DNA of 64,000 bases from Mytilus californianus. Taxonomy: Eukaryota; Mollusca; Bivalvia; Mytilida; Mytilidae. How positions within the stretch are numbered: the first letter of the stretch is position 1; the number at the start of each line of letters is the position of its first letter. The stretch is from assembly GCF_021869535.1 (NCBI RefSeq), contig NW_026262734.1, forward strand, positions 98,275,285 through 98,339,284. The letters run 5' to 3'. The position numbers and the translations under genes are program-made. Below are positions 1 through 11,222 of this stretch, piece after piece. The notes below the pieces were generated by a model. That model was not told where the DNA came from, searched no databases, and saw only the letters and a list, made by a program, of their open reading frames with translations.

Positions 1-296
1 TAAGAAATTTTCAGAGACATTACTCATTTAGATTTCAATTGCACTAGATTGTATATGTGCGATGATTTGTGGTAAAAAAATAATGTTTCAATCTTATAAT
101 CAATAGGTTGATTAAGTGATTGATTTCTGCTCATCAATATCGCCATGGGATATGTCTCTTTTTAGACATACAGTGATGTGGTTCAAAGATCTGTCGTTGA
201 AAATTTAAAAAATACAAGGAATTGATCCTTAATGTATGACTACCTTACGGTAGCATGGTTAGATCAATTTGATTTTGGAAATTTGATGACCACAAG
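1..296. other. No gene seen
   Basis: AT-rich sequence with no open frame of note, no splice-flanked coding segment and no tandem structure that I can recognise. It ends at the A/T-rich tail of the SINE that follows. Confidence 0.5.
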
Positions 297-560
297 TTTG
301 TTTTTATTTTTTTGTTTTTGTTTATTGGTGTTTAACACTACCTTCAGTTTCTTTTGATGTAGGAATCCAAATTACTCGGATAGAACCATTGACCTTCAGC
401 AGAAAAACTAGCAATTCTTGTCATTAAAGATCGAAGTCGAATGTACCTTGAGCGTGTTTTTTGTATCTTGGCACGGGCAGGGTTCGAACTCATAACCTAA
501 GATTTTAAAGGGTAGTAATAGCTGCAGATAAACTGCTTAGACCACTCGGTCATTCGGGCC
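297..560 (-). mobile_element. tRNA-derived SINE
   Basis: Read on the minus strand, it starts with a tRNA-like head. A box A-like stretch TGACCGAGTGG (near 553-543) is followed about 60 bases later by a box B-like GAGTTCGAACC (near 494-484), the spacing of an internal RNA polymerase III promoter. The head resembles a Leu/Ser-type tRNA gene but lacks a believable cloverleaf. A body of about 150 bases follows, and the element ends in an A-rich tail of AAACAAAAAC-like runs (about 297-330). That arrangement is typical of tRNA-derived SINEs, which are mobilised by LINE proteins. A related body fragment lies at 8090-8155. The exact family is not named here. Confidence 0.6.
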
Positions 561-1120
561 TTTTATCATAATTGTGGATACCCATAGAGGCTTAAAATTT
601 CTCAGATATTTAGTTTACATATTGAAATGGATTAATATCATTATAAAATTTAAATATAAGTTTGAAAGATGTTTTACCGTTTTTCGTTTCACATTTAAAT
701 AATTATGTAGCTTATATAATTATTTGAGGCAGGATATTCATATGATTTTTACCTTTATTAAAATTTTCATGCGTTTTCTGACAAAACGTATTGTTTTTCT
801 TTTTTTAAAGACTGTCAATGGATTGCTTTGGTTTGATACACGATAGTGCCGCTTCCGACATGATGACTGCTAACTTTGACAAGGAAATAAAATACGGCAA
901 TTCATTTGAACAATAGGGTAATAAAATGCTTGCTACTACTAGCTAGAGATAGTAGCTTCATGCTGTTTGATACTGTCTCTTAAAAATAACATAACGGAAA
1001 CAACAGTGCTAACATGTCATATGAGGTTTTATTAATATATAAATATTAAATATAGATTAAAACAATGTTACTTTCGTTTAATAAAGATCCATTAGAACAT
1101 TTCCTATCAAACTGTACACG
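561..1120. other. No gene seen
   Basis: AT-rich DNA with no recognised coding segment or repeat structure. The open frame starting at 1065 runs into the dispersed repeat that follows and is treated as repeat-derived. Confidence 0.4.
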
Positions 1121-1256
1121 TTTTGCTCTTCAACTTAGTACTTTATTTCGCCTGTATAATTTTTTTAATTCTAGCGTCACTGATGAGTCTTTCGTAGACG
1201 AACTGGGCATCTGGGTACACAATTTTAATCCTGGTATCTATGATGAGTTCATATAT
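1121..1256 (+). repeat. Dispersed repeat family R1 copy
   Basis: Contains the family hallmark ACTGATGAGTCTTTCGTAGA, preceded by 'GCTCTTCAACTTAGTACTTT'. Other copies lie at 6508-6605 (-), 16085-16213 (-), 22921-23358 (+), 27632-28060 (+) and 31380-31530 (-). Both orientations occur and several copies sit in introns, as expected of a transposed repeat. The short open frame over this copy is a by-product of the repeat. Confidence 0.7.
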
Positions 1257-3574
1257 ACGCCATTGGATGCGACAAGAGCAAAATCGTAAAAAAAAGAAAT
1301 GTTTGTGATGGAAAAGTTGAAATCGCCGACTTTATTTTTCACTCAAGACTTTTGATTTTGTACCATTAGAACATAAAAGTTATATGAAGCTTCAAATTTC
1401 ACAAAAAGCTAAATATGTTTCACATAACTGAAAATCTATTTTCATTATAAAACACGTGTACAAAGATTTTCTTTTAAAAGAAAATCCTTCATTTTATCTA
1501 CATTCTATAATAAATGTACTGATATTGAATCATTGTCTTTAAGTATCGTATTTGCCGAAACTTTTTCCGTATGCAATTATCTTATCATTCCATTTTCTCG
1601 TTAGGAATTTGGCAATCCCATTGTGCAAGTGCGAAAAAAAATGTGATGGCAGAAAAAGTAATTAAACCTGTAAGGAAAACAGATGATATTTTTTATATAG
1701 CAAATCATTTAGCAACTTTTATGGCAAAGTTTAATGAACAAGTGGGAAAGTGGGAAAAATATAAAACATCAAGAAATAATCATCGCTTTGTTAGCTCACG
1801 TCATCATTCATTTTTCTGCTTTGATCATATTGATTGTTTATCAAGGTCACAGTCGGTAAACCTTAGCGCCGAGAACCGAAAGTTGATTAATAGCCAAAGC
1901 TTACGATCAAAATTTGACGAATGGAATATTTTATTGTCGTTTGTATGTTAAGATTTCGTAAAAAAATGAAAAAAAAAGTTCACTGTTGACTTAGTTTAAT
2001 ATATATTCATGCATCGTTTCATTTATGTCATTAACAATATTATCACAAGAAACTCGTTTCATTTGAACATGTTGTAATTTAATATATATTGAAAAAATTG
2101 TAAACACATATGATTGATATCAATCTACTTATAATGTACGTGAAATAGTTACGATAGACAATTAATCGGAAGTCAAGCCATACAACTACTATTTATACTT
2201 ACACAAAATGACATCTAACCTGTTTTCAAAAAACCACACAACTATTTGATATAAAGTCCTACTCATTATTATATAAATTATCAAGATAAATATGAAGTTC
2301 ACACAAACCAATCATACTTCAATAAACACTTAAAATTAAACTGTATAGGGTTCAAGGAGGCAAATGCACTTGCTATCATTTTAAGTGGTTTTCACTTGAA
2401 AGATCTCAAAGTTAATATCTTTTTGTTGGTTGATAAAGTCGGGTGTTTGGTTTTGTCCGGTTTGATGGACTTCCCCCTTTTTGAATTTATCTTGGAATTT
2501 ATTGTTTTGTTGATACTTTTTAATGTTATACAGTCGGTTGAACGACGAGGATTCGATATCATAATAAGAAATTGGACTGTGCTAATCTAAATATACATTT
2601 CACTAACATTATTTCAACAGCGATGTATATAGTAGATTTGGATCAATTGACCTTTATTGGATCGAAATCCTGAGTAACAGGTGCCCTAACGTGAAATTTG
2701 AATGTATGGAAACGCGCTAGGTCAACCGTCAAATCAATTATTAATTTTGGTAAAAATTGGTCAGAAGGGAGCGGACATGGGTCAGCAGTTGAGAGAGAAC
2801 AGTTTTTGAAACATAATACAGAGCGAATTGCAAAACGAAAAAAAGGGAAATGTCTAATACCGTAACAATTGGTTTTTTTTCTATCAAGGAAGACCTTTGA
2901 AGATTAAACCTACCTAGAAATACCATACATACGAACAAATGTTGTTACACCGTATTCAACGTATGTAATTCATTTAAAAAAATCATTGCAACATTATAAC
3001 TAGACAAAGTATTTGAAATCATATGATTTAGATTTTTTAGAACTTATTGAAAGGGGGTTACTTTTCCATAGTAGGGAAGCAAAAGTACTGTGGGATCTTT
3101 TCCAAACATAATATGTTTAGATGGTTTGGATTCCAGCATAACAGCCAGATAAAGCAGTTTAAATGATAGGATAATTTGAGTGAATGACATGTTAGGGGGT
3201 TTAATGTTACTTGTTAAGGGATAAACAATCCTGACTAAGTAAAAGTGGTGTGATATCTCTTCCAGTCATATATTTTTAGATTCCAAATACTCCATTATAA
3301 CTAAATAACAAAACTTCAATAATGAAGGATAATTGGAAAATATTTCTTCTTATGCATGGTCAATTGAATAAACACTTTTAAAATTGCATGGCTCCGGCGC
3401 TCTTTTCTTGTTTTTTCTTCATCAGGAATGCTGCAACATAAACATTTGAAAGCCAGGGATGTATAAGTACGTAGAAGCATTAGAAGCCTTATGACCAAAA
3501 GAAACTTAAATATTTACCTAAATACATCTAAGGTCAACTCTGCCTGAAGTGGTTGAAATGTTAGTTTCTTAATA
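1257..3574. other. No supported gene
   Basis: Over 2 kb of AT-rich sequence. The longest open frame, 1571-1951 (+, 126 codons), has no domain I recognise, many low-complexity codons and no splice or promoter context that favours it. Shorter frames at 2396-2590, 2741-2938 and 3316-3498 have no recognisable content either. Confidence 0.4.
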
Positions 3575-3833
3575 ATTTCAATTTTCCATATTTGAATAGG
3601 GAAGTTGGGTATACGATTGCAAGGGAAGGTGTTTGATATCTTTACTAAGATATTTTATTTGATAACATCTGGTTAAATTTGAATATTATCTGACAAGTTA
3701 TTAATAATGAACAGAAAAAAACAAGGTTTGAAAATAATGACAAAATATGTAATAGATGTAATGGACATTTTTTTTTAGTTTACAAGCAAGGGACACAAAT
3801 GATTATTGCTAAGGTCTAGCAATCTTTCTTAGA

Positions 3834-3918
<85 letters not shown>

Positions 3919-4028
3919 CAATTTTCCATATTTGAATAGGGAAGTTGGGTATACGATTGCACGGGAAGGTGTTTGATATCTTTACTAAGATATTTTATTT
4001 GATAACATCTGGTTAAATTTGAATATTA
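3575..4028 (+). repeat. ATG microsatellite between 114-bp direct repeats
   Basis: A run of about 27 ATG triplets (3834-3916) is followed by 3915-4028, a copy of 3575-3688. The two 114-base copies differ at only one base (3622 A, 3962 C), and both start with ATTTCAATTTTCCATATTTG. The near-identity points to a recent duplication that carried or bracketed the microsatellite. Confidence 0.9.
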
Positions 4029-4273
4029 ATGATCAAAAATGAAAATAGATTGAAGATTTGTTCAACAATAATAAAACAAATTAATTAATTAATTATATTC
4101 AAATTGTATACATTTTCCCTGAAGAGATTTCTCACACAATATATTGCAATATACTTTCGTAAAGCTTGACATCAAAGGACAATGCTATCCAATAATGATC
4201 TTATCTACATATACAACTAAGACAACATAATTTTGGGTTTGGTTAAGGATGTCTTTCTTATACATGTTTATAC

Positions 4274-4530
4274 ATCTCTTCATCCAAGTCACAATGTGTA
4301 AAAAGTAAACCATTATAGGTTAAAGCACGGCCTTCAACACGGAGCCTTGGCTCACACCGAACAACAAGTTATAAAGGGCCCCAAAATGACTAGTGTTAAA
4401 TAATTAAAACAGAAAAACCAACGGTTTAATCTATAAAAAAACAAGAAATACTTATGAACCACATCAACAAACGACAACTACTGAACAACAGGTTCCTGAC
4501 TTAGGACAGGTGCAAACAAATGCAGCGGGT
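4274..4530 (+). repeat. Dispersed repeat R3, partial copy
   Basis: Shares 'TTCAACACGGAGCCTTGGCT' and the following 'CACACCGAACA' segment with the longer copies at 13507-13984 and 37657-38161. It ends at the 'AAATGCAGCGGG' region. The first ~25 bases of the family are missing or diverged. I recall it as common in mussel sequences; that is memory, not a search result. Confidence 0.75.
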
Positions 4531-5613
4531 GTCTTAGTATTGATAATTTGATTACTTATTCAGAATACGACATAACGGTTTTAAAACCTCGACATACCCA
4601 AATAAAGCTGCAATACACAGCAAAACATGCAACGCATGTTTACAACATGTTTTTGTTAGAATTAAACATATTTGTTTTCAAACAGTGTGCATTGAATCGA
4701 ACGCAAATTTTCCCTACGTCTTTAATGTGCAAAACAACCACAATGGTGAGATACTTTCATAGAATGTTGGACAGCATGATATCACATCAGCAGGATACGT
4801 ATTTTAGTAGCTTTCAGTGTATTTATGCTTTCCTGAATCGCTATAACAATATTCTGTATCATTGTTTTACGGGTATTTATGGGATTTTAGTTATGATGGT
4901 GTAATAGAAAAGTGCTTGTTCTGAACTAATTTTTTTTATACAATCTTTATAACTATGTACCTTGTTTTTCTAATTGCCAAAAAAAAAGTAGTAGATGATC
5001 CTTCTTAATCAGGAACCTCATCAGAGTGTAACTTTCATAAAAAATGTGATGTGTTGTATTTTCGAGAACTTAATGTCTATAGCAGGTCTTCGGCGGTCTT
5101 TGTTATTTCTGTTCATTACTTTAACAGAGCCAAGATTGATTTCGAGTTTGATATTTGTACACACACTTGTCAATATGGTCAATATAGAAAACCATATGGC
5201 TTAAATTTGTATTCATGCACTTAACATAACAGACAGATAATATTTAAATGGAATTTGCTGCATCCTTCCTTATACACAGCCTCAAATACACAGCTACAAT
5301 GGAAGATAAGAGTAAACGTATTGTGTGTAATGACACGGAAGTTATACAATTTGTTTATAGATTGTTACTACTTTGGGGAGAAAAGTCAAAACTCTGACAA
5401 CAACAAATTTGGCTATTATATTTGAACATTCAGAAATCTTACAAAACAGCGGTTATAATGATATCAATCTTCTGGAAAAAATCATTATATTTTCTATTCA
5501 CAAGTACACTCTTATTGCAAATTATAAAAATAAATAGATGTGACTATGCAATGTTTAAAATAAAAAGAATTTTTGAACTATTCAAACATCTGAATACTAA
5601 CAAGTAACACACA
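4531..5613. other. No supported gene
   Basis: Holds open frames of 118, 69 and 61 codons (4548-4904, 4995-5204, 5422-5607). None shows a recognisable domain, and their composition follows the AT-rich background. Confidence 0.35.
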
Positions 5614-5806
5614 TTGTGTTTCATGAATGAATACCCTATATCCTTTGTTTTTCTATTAAGGCTCTGTTCCTTTGCTTTTTTTGTGTTTTTTGTGTTTTTT
5701 GTTTTTGTGTTTTTGTGTTTTGTTGTTGTGTTTTTGTTGCTTTAGCTGTGCATGTACTGATTTTGTGTCATGGATGGATACCCTTATTCCTTTGTTTTTC
5801 TATTAT
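5614..5806. repeat. GT/T-rich simple tract between short direct repeats
   Basis: A degenerate TTTTTGTG-type tract (about 5675-5750) is flanked by two imperfect copies of a ~40-bp sequence (5614-5658 and 5763-5806). Both contain TCCTTTGTTTTTCTATTA and an upstream ATGRATGRATACCCT-like stretch. Confidence 0.6.
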
Positions 5807-6507
5807 GGTAAAATTTTGTCATGATTGTCACGATTTACAGCTTAGTTTACATAGTTGTTCTTCATAGTATAAAAATATGTATGTTTTTGTATCGGAAGTG
5901 CATGTGTATTTCGTGTTGTTTTTTTATTTTTGTTGTTGTTGACAACGTGCTGTGCTCGTCGTTGGGGTTATGGTTGAGAATATAATGAACCCTTTATAAC
6001 TTGACAAAAAATCGCTTTTAACCTATACTCTAGATAAAGTAAACAATATGATATATACATTACACAAAATGCAAATACTTACCAGATATGTAATATTGTC
6101 AAAATGCCCCTATGGCTAGATCAACTAATGAATCGTAAAAGAAATATTTTTTTCTGGAAAATTAATTATCTTGTAATCTGTAGTAGATGTAAATTGAAAA
6201 ACTAAAAATTGATTGTTATTAGCTGAACGCTTTTCCTTTTTGTTCTGTTAACTTGCCGTACCGGAATACAAAGGGAGAACAAAATTATTGATCGGATATT
6301 ATCTAAATTTGTTAATTTTCAATTATACTGAATACAAAAGGATCTGGATTCGAGTAGTTTGTAGATAAAACAACGGTAAAACACAACTGAATACGTTTTT
6401 ACACCTAAGTACATAGTATGAATATTTGTGACGTCAAGGATTCTGGAAAATTTTATGATTGCAAGAATTTAACTTTCAAAAGTGCATACAAACAAAACCT
6501 CGTCAAT
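5807..6507. other. No gene seen
   Basis: AT-rich sequence without a recognisable coding segment or repeat. Confidence 0.4.
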
Positions 6508-6605
6508 GATATCTGGCGAATAACCGTTTTTACGCCAGACGCGTGTTTTATCTTCACAAGACTCGTCCGTTACAATCGAATAAAAAAAAGTTCAAGTGTC
6601 AAATC
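6508..6605 (-). repeat. Dispersed repeat R1 copy
   Basis: Minus-strand, diverged copy of family R1. It carries the 'TTACGCCAGACGCG' and 'ACAAGACTCGTCCG' segments that match the reverse complement of the family hallmark. Confidence 0.55.
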
Positions 6606-6854
6606 AAACTGAATTTGTAATTAAGCGCAAAACATGTTTATACGTTAATGCGAGAACAACCAGCATAATTTTAACTATATCTCTTACAGTTTGAGATACG
6701 CGTTTTTCTACAAATCCGTCGAACAATTTCATTTAGTATTATAGATATTAAACGAAAAAGGGATAATGTAATCTCGAAATTAAAATGTAATTACACTTCA
6801 GGGTTTTCAAGAGTACAAGATAGTAGCTGTAAATTGAAAAACTTACAACTTACT

Positions 6855-6855
<1 letters not shown>

Positions 6856-6942
<87 letters not shown>
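6856..6942. repeat. (GAT)29 microsatellite
   Basis: An uninterrupted run of 29 GAT triplets. Its reverse strand reads as a polyhistidine run in a 92-codon open frame (6791-7069), which is a translation artefact of the microsatellite. Confidence 0.95.
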
Positions 6943-6944
<2 letters not shown>

Positions 6945-7396
6945 AAATAGCTCAGGTGCATTTTTGAAAACAACATTGCTAGCAACAGGCAACCAAATGA
7001 ACTCATTTTATTTGTAACCAGATATGTTTTGTTTATCATATTGCAATGGTTTACTTGATAAGATTTCAAAATCTCTTATCGCATACAAGTTAGCAAAATT
7101 TAGGACGTTATCAACGAGCGTGTTCCAACATGATCGTGTTTATAGGTAAGTAAATGGTAGAATGTATACATGAATAAACCAGCCATAATATACCTAATAC
7201 AGTAACTGCTTCTCGATACATGTGAGCAATTGTCATCACTTAGCGTCAGTATTCCGATGTCGTCATTTTTCATACTGTTTGCATTTTGATCTTGATCTTG
7301 AGAATATAATAAAATCAAACCTTGTTGATATTTGTCAATTGTCAACCAATATTGCCACATTCGACTAGATCATGATTGAGTGAATTGATTGATTGA

Positions 7397-8019
7397 TTAA
7401 GGTAGATAGGGTGTCTTCCTCCATCTTGGATTTTGAAATACCAGAAAATAATCGGTCTAGACCTTTAATAAAATGTGCAAATTTTGAGAGTAGTGGGTAA
7501 TTCATGTGTAAGAATTTTCATTTTAATATAGAAAATGACATGTTTTATTATATCTATGGTTGTATTTTACAAAAAAACAGAATACTTTTGTTTGATTCAA
7601 TTCTTTCCAACTTTGCCACATAAGGGGAGGCAACTCAAATGTAAGGGCAGATAATTCAGATAAAGTTACTTTTACAATAGAATGTGTTAGGAATTTATCT
7701 ATTTTATTATGTAGCAAGAAAACGGGTCCGGTGACCCCATTCTTTCTTTTTCTTATCTGAAAGTATAATATTAGAGCTATCTTCTCATATTTTATCTCAA
7801 AATTCTATGGTGTAGTTTTCGTTTTATGGCAGAAAATTGCGTTTTCCATGCATAATCTATACAAAATCTGTCAATCTTTTGAACAACCTGTAGCGTTAAA
7901 ATAAGCCCCGTGACCCATTCTTTTTATTATTTTTTTCAAAAAAGCATGATATAAACTACATTTTGGTAAATTATTAAAAAATTCTATGGATTATAATTTA
8001 GACACCCCATCTACCTTAA
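7397..8019. mobile_element. TTAA-flanked MITE, piggyBac-like ends
   Basis: The left end reads TTAAGGTAGATAGGGTGTCT (7397-7416). The right end (8000-8019) is its reverse complement with one mismatch. The 16-bp terminal inverted repeats are therefore bounded on both sides by TTAA, the target-site duplication used by piggyBac-type transposases. The 623-bp interior holds no transposase, so this would be a non-autonomous element. Short internal stretches (ATTCTATGG, CCCATTCTTT) recur inside it. Superfamily assignment is inferred from the TTAA alone. Confidence 0.7.
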
Positions 8020-8089
8020 TTGGTTTTTCACGCAATATTCAGCACTATTGGCTATTTTATTGCGGTCAGTTTTTCTTGTAAAAGGAAGT

Positions 8090-8155
8090 CATAGCGCCCG
8101 TAGAGAACCACCGACCTTCGCCAGGAAAACTAACAATCATTGTCATTTTGATCGA
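8090..8155 (-). repeat. SINE body fragment
   Basis: The stretch 'CCACCGACCTTCGCCAGGAA' and what follows resembles the body of the SINE at 297-560 in the same orientation. The tRNA-like head and tail are absent. Confidence 0.4.
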
Positions 8156-8334
8156 GTGAAGTTTAAACATCTTATTATGTATCATAGAATCAAATATCAC
8201 CAAACTTGACGGATTTGTTTCTATGATGGTTATTCCGAAGTTTTGTAAATTTTAGTGTCGATCAGAAGTCTCATATGACATTATTGGAGAACAAAGTTAA
8301 ATTACTTACAAGAAATCAAAAATATAGATGAAGC

Positions 8335-8482
8335 AAAAGAGAGGTGTAAGATCCAAGAGGGAGATTCAAAGTCATTAGTCAGCAACAAACTGACAATGCC
8401 ATGGCAAAAAACTAAAAACGATCAAAAGACAAACAACAGTATGCAAAACACAACAAAGAAAACCAAAGACTGAGCAACATGA
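8335..8482 (-). repeat. Dispersed repeat R2, partial minus-strand copy
   Basis: Contains the reverse complement of the R2 tail ('GACAATGCCATGGCAAAAAA', then 'AAAGACAAACAACAGT'). The R2 head (GGAGCAGGATCTGC) is missing. It is the only minus-strand copy noticed in the window. Confidence 0.5.
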
Positions 8483-9095
8483 ACTTTAAAATACGAATAT
8501 TGTTCTATTTAATTTCGCTGTAATAAAGTTTTCAAATAAAGGAAATATTTTCCCCATGCATAGCTCTAACTTGATGTCCGAGTTTAGGATATACTGTTTG
8601 TCTCTTCAACGTTTGTATTAGGTTTTGTACTTTTAAATCTTTTGGCCTCGAAAATCACTGAACAGACATCGACATCTGATGCAATAAATTTGGTACCATT
8701 AGAATTATTATAAAAATTATAACGTATGATTTATGCATTCTGTTTTTTATTTATGTGTATACTTCCCACGGGGATCCTCATATTTCCGTGTAATTAAATT
8801 AATTCCAATTAAGGCAAATGTATACCAAAAGGTTATTACAAATATATTGTACAATATTTCGTTTTTAAGTGGTAATAAATCAAATAAAAATACCAACGAC
8901 TAACGAAACCATATAAAATTTGCGTCACCGGTTTTGCATGTTTAAGACGAATAGATATAATGTCTAGGAAAATGGTAAAATTAAAAGTTCTGATTTTTCA
9001 TGTGTCGTTCTCGTATCATGCGTTTTCGCAAACAGCTATGGGCTTCCTTCATCACGTAAGTTTGTCCCTCTTGCTATCTATTTCTCTTATGAGGG
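8483..9095. other. No gene seen
   Basis: AT-rich sequence. The open frame at 8960-9211 runs into the CGGGAT-rich repeat and is not considered coding. Confidence 0.4.
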
Positions 9096-9097
9096 GG

Positions 9098-9285
9098 GGT
9101 CGGACCTTTATCGGGACTCCGGGATCGGGTGTTTTTAAGCTCGAGATTTCGGGATTGATTCTTTCGGGATCCGGGAATTCTTTTTTCGAATTTCGGGATG
9201 TCGGGATTTAAATTTCTTTAAATTCGGGACCTCGGGATTTCATGTTTTTAAACCCGGGATTTCGGGATCAGGACCCCTCCGAACC
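9098..9285. repeat. Degenerate CGGGAT-rich repeat
   Basis: The motif CGGGAT or TCGGGATT recurs about a dozen times at irregular spacing (often 10-25 bases), as in GACTCCGGGATCGGG and TTTCGGGATGTCGGGATT. It is strongly GC-rich against the AT-rich background. It ends in a C-rich stretch complementary in character to the G-rich start (GAGGGGGGGTCGG ... CCGAACCCCCCTC), so the whole can fold back. Confidence 0.7.
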
Positions 9286-9608
9286 CCCCTCTCTTATGGA
9301 GAGATATTTCTCGAATCACACTGCACGGAGTGTAATATAAAAAAAATGATACATGTACGAAAAACGCCTCAATTTGATTGATTTATCCAGCTGAATGAAA
9401 CGATATTGCGACATTTCCATTGTGTGTACGTTGGGTCATCGATGACCTTTAAAGGTCAGTATAATGTACATTTCCTCTTATGCGAAAGAAATTTGTGATT
9501 TCTTAAATAATATACAAACCACTAACACTTTTCATTGAGAAATATTATTTTTGTCCACTGTTATTACATTTTTACGAAAGCCTATTAGGGTCACAAAAAA
9601 AAAAACAT

Positions 9609-9748
9609 TTATCTCGTAATTACGAGATAAATATCTCGTAATTACGAGAAAACTATCGCGTAATTACGAGATAATTATCGCGTAATTACGAGATAATCAT
9701 TTTTTATCTCGTTATTACTAGATAATTATTGCGTAATTACGAGATAAA
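9609..9748. repeat. CGTAATTACG palindrome array, left
   Basis: Several ~22-bp palindromic units (TATCTCGTAATTACGAGATA and variants with GCG/CGC in place of CTCG/CGAG) in tandem. Each can form a hairpin. The same units, more numerous, lie at the other end of the composite element (13026-13382). Confidence 0.9.
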
Positions 9749-10062
9749 ATTACATATATATATATATATATATATATATAAGTCTAGAGATTTGCACAAC
9801 GATACTAATATAAGATGGTATTATACGAAGATGTTGTTAATAAATCGTGTTGACAAATATTTCGGCTTAACAAATAGCCTTCTTCGGTGTCAATTATTTT
9901 AACAATACTGATAATATGTATAAAAATAGCTCAATAATACAGGTAAGTTTTGGTCTATTGATTTAATCCAAAATCCTGAACATCATAATATAAAACAAAA
10001 CTCAATACTCAAATATACGTGACTGTGTATATTTACAACCCAAAATGAGTGAAAAATAAAAC

Positions 10063-11196
10063 TTAGTATTTTTTATTGATGCCGTTTGGATGATGTACAT
10101 TTAGTTCCTTTATCCAAAAGCTTTCCCGAACCTGTCGCTGGGCATCACTCCAGTGAATGTTCTGTTCAATCACTAGGATCTTCATGCGGTTAAAGTCATC
10201 AAGTGTGTGACCAGACTGTCTGAAATGCTGAGAAACTGGGAGAAGTGGCTTCTTAGAGATATCACTCCTATGGCCATTGAGGCGTTTGTGGAAAGGCTGC
10301 TTTGACTCACCAACATATTGGAGGCCACAAACCGAACATTCTAGAATGTAAATAACATTCATACTTTTGCAGTTAACATTGCAAAATATCTTATAGTTAT
10401 TTTCGGTTGCCTTACTGTGAAAAGTTGATGAGTGATGCATCTGTAGGCAGCATTTGCAGCGTTTTTCATCACACGAACGACATTCTCCAGAAGTACTTCT
10501 ATTATCAGACACTTCAGCCCGCACCAGCAGGTTACGCAGACTATTTGGTTGCCTAAAAGCTATCATGGGAGGCTCGGGAAAAATCTTGGATAGTTTGGAA
10601 TTCTTTTCAACTGTTTTCCAATGCTCACGAATGACACCGAAGCTGTTTTTGAGAGATGGGTGGTAAGTAAGAACACATGGAGTCCTTTTATTTTTCTTTT
10701 TATATTTGTATTCTAACAGTTTACTCCTTGGAATAGTTTCCGCTTTCTGAAAGCCTTTTTGGATAGTTTTGTGTTTGTAGCCCCTTCTCTTCAAGCGGGT
10801 TTCGAGTTGACGTAGTTGTTTTTTAGTTGTTTCTGAGTTGGAACATATTCGCTTGACTCTGAGTGCCTGACTGTACGGGATGCTCTTAGTACAATGAGCA
10901 GGATGGCAACTTTTAGGGGACAGATATTGGTGAGTGTCAGTAGGCTTAGAATATAGATCAGTGGATATGATGCCATCTGTGAGCGAGCTGGAGGTATCGA
11001 GGAAGGTGATTTTGGATTTAGATTTCTCATGAGTAAATTTGATACTTGGATGTATGTTGTTAGCATGAGTGATGAATGTATCTAAATCCTCGTCACTTTT
11101 ATTCCATTTCATATCCACATCATCTATAAATCTAAACCAGGAAGTCTCTATATTCAAGAGGCTGAACGACAACTTGGCGATGCAAGGTTCTACCAA
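10063..11196 (-). pseudogene. Penelope-like RT C-terminus + GIY-YIG endonuclease, 5'-truncated
   Basis: An open frame of 377 codons with no ATG at its start; an in-frame stop lies just upstream. Residues ~21-45 hold the reverse transcriptase catalytic motif WFRFIDDVDMKW (the FIDD form of YxDD). Downstream come SIKFTHEKSKSKITFLDT and a basic linker. A cysteine motif, CRSCDEKRCKCC, follows at ~235-246. The GIY-YIG module starts at NVIYILECSVCGLQYVGESK, with the R and H of 'FHKRLNGHRSD' after it. This order (RT, cysteine motif, GIY-YIG) is that of Penelope-like elements. The N-terminal RT motifs are missing, so it is a truncated relic, although the endonuclease part is uninterrupted. Confidence 0.85.
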
Positions 11197-11222
11197 AAAC
11201 TAGACTCTGAAAACAACTACGT

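Noticed and set aside
484..553. Functional tRNA gene on the minus strand
   Set aside because: Box A- and box B-like motifs are present, but a proper cloverleaf is not, and the sequence continues into a body and A-rich tail typical of a SINE.
1571..1951. 126-codon open frame as a possible gene
   Set aside because: No recognised domain, AT-driven composition and no exon signals that fit. It is kept only as an unexplained frame.
6791..7069. 92-codon minus-strand frame with a long polyhistidine run
   Set aside because: The histidines are the reverse strand of the (GAT)29 microsatellite. The flanking residues have no recognisable domain.
10454..10666. 70-codon frame (and its mirror at 11366-11578)
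   Set aside because: These are antisense shadows of the Penelope-like endonuclease frame.
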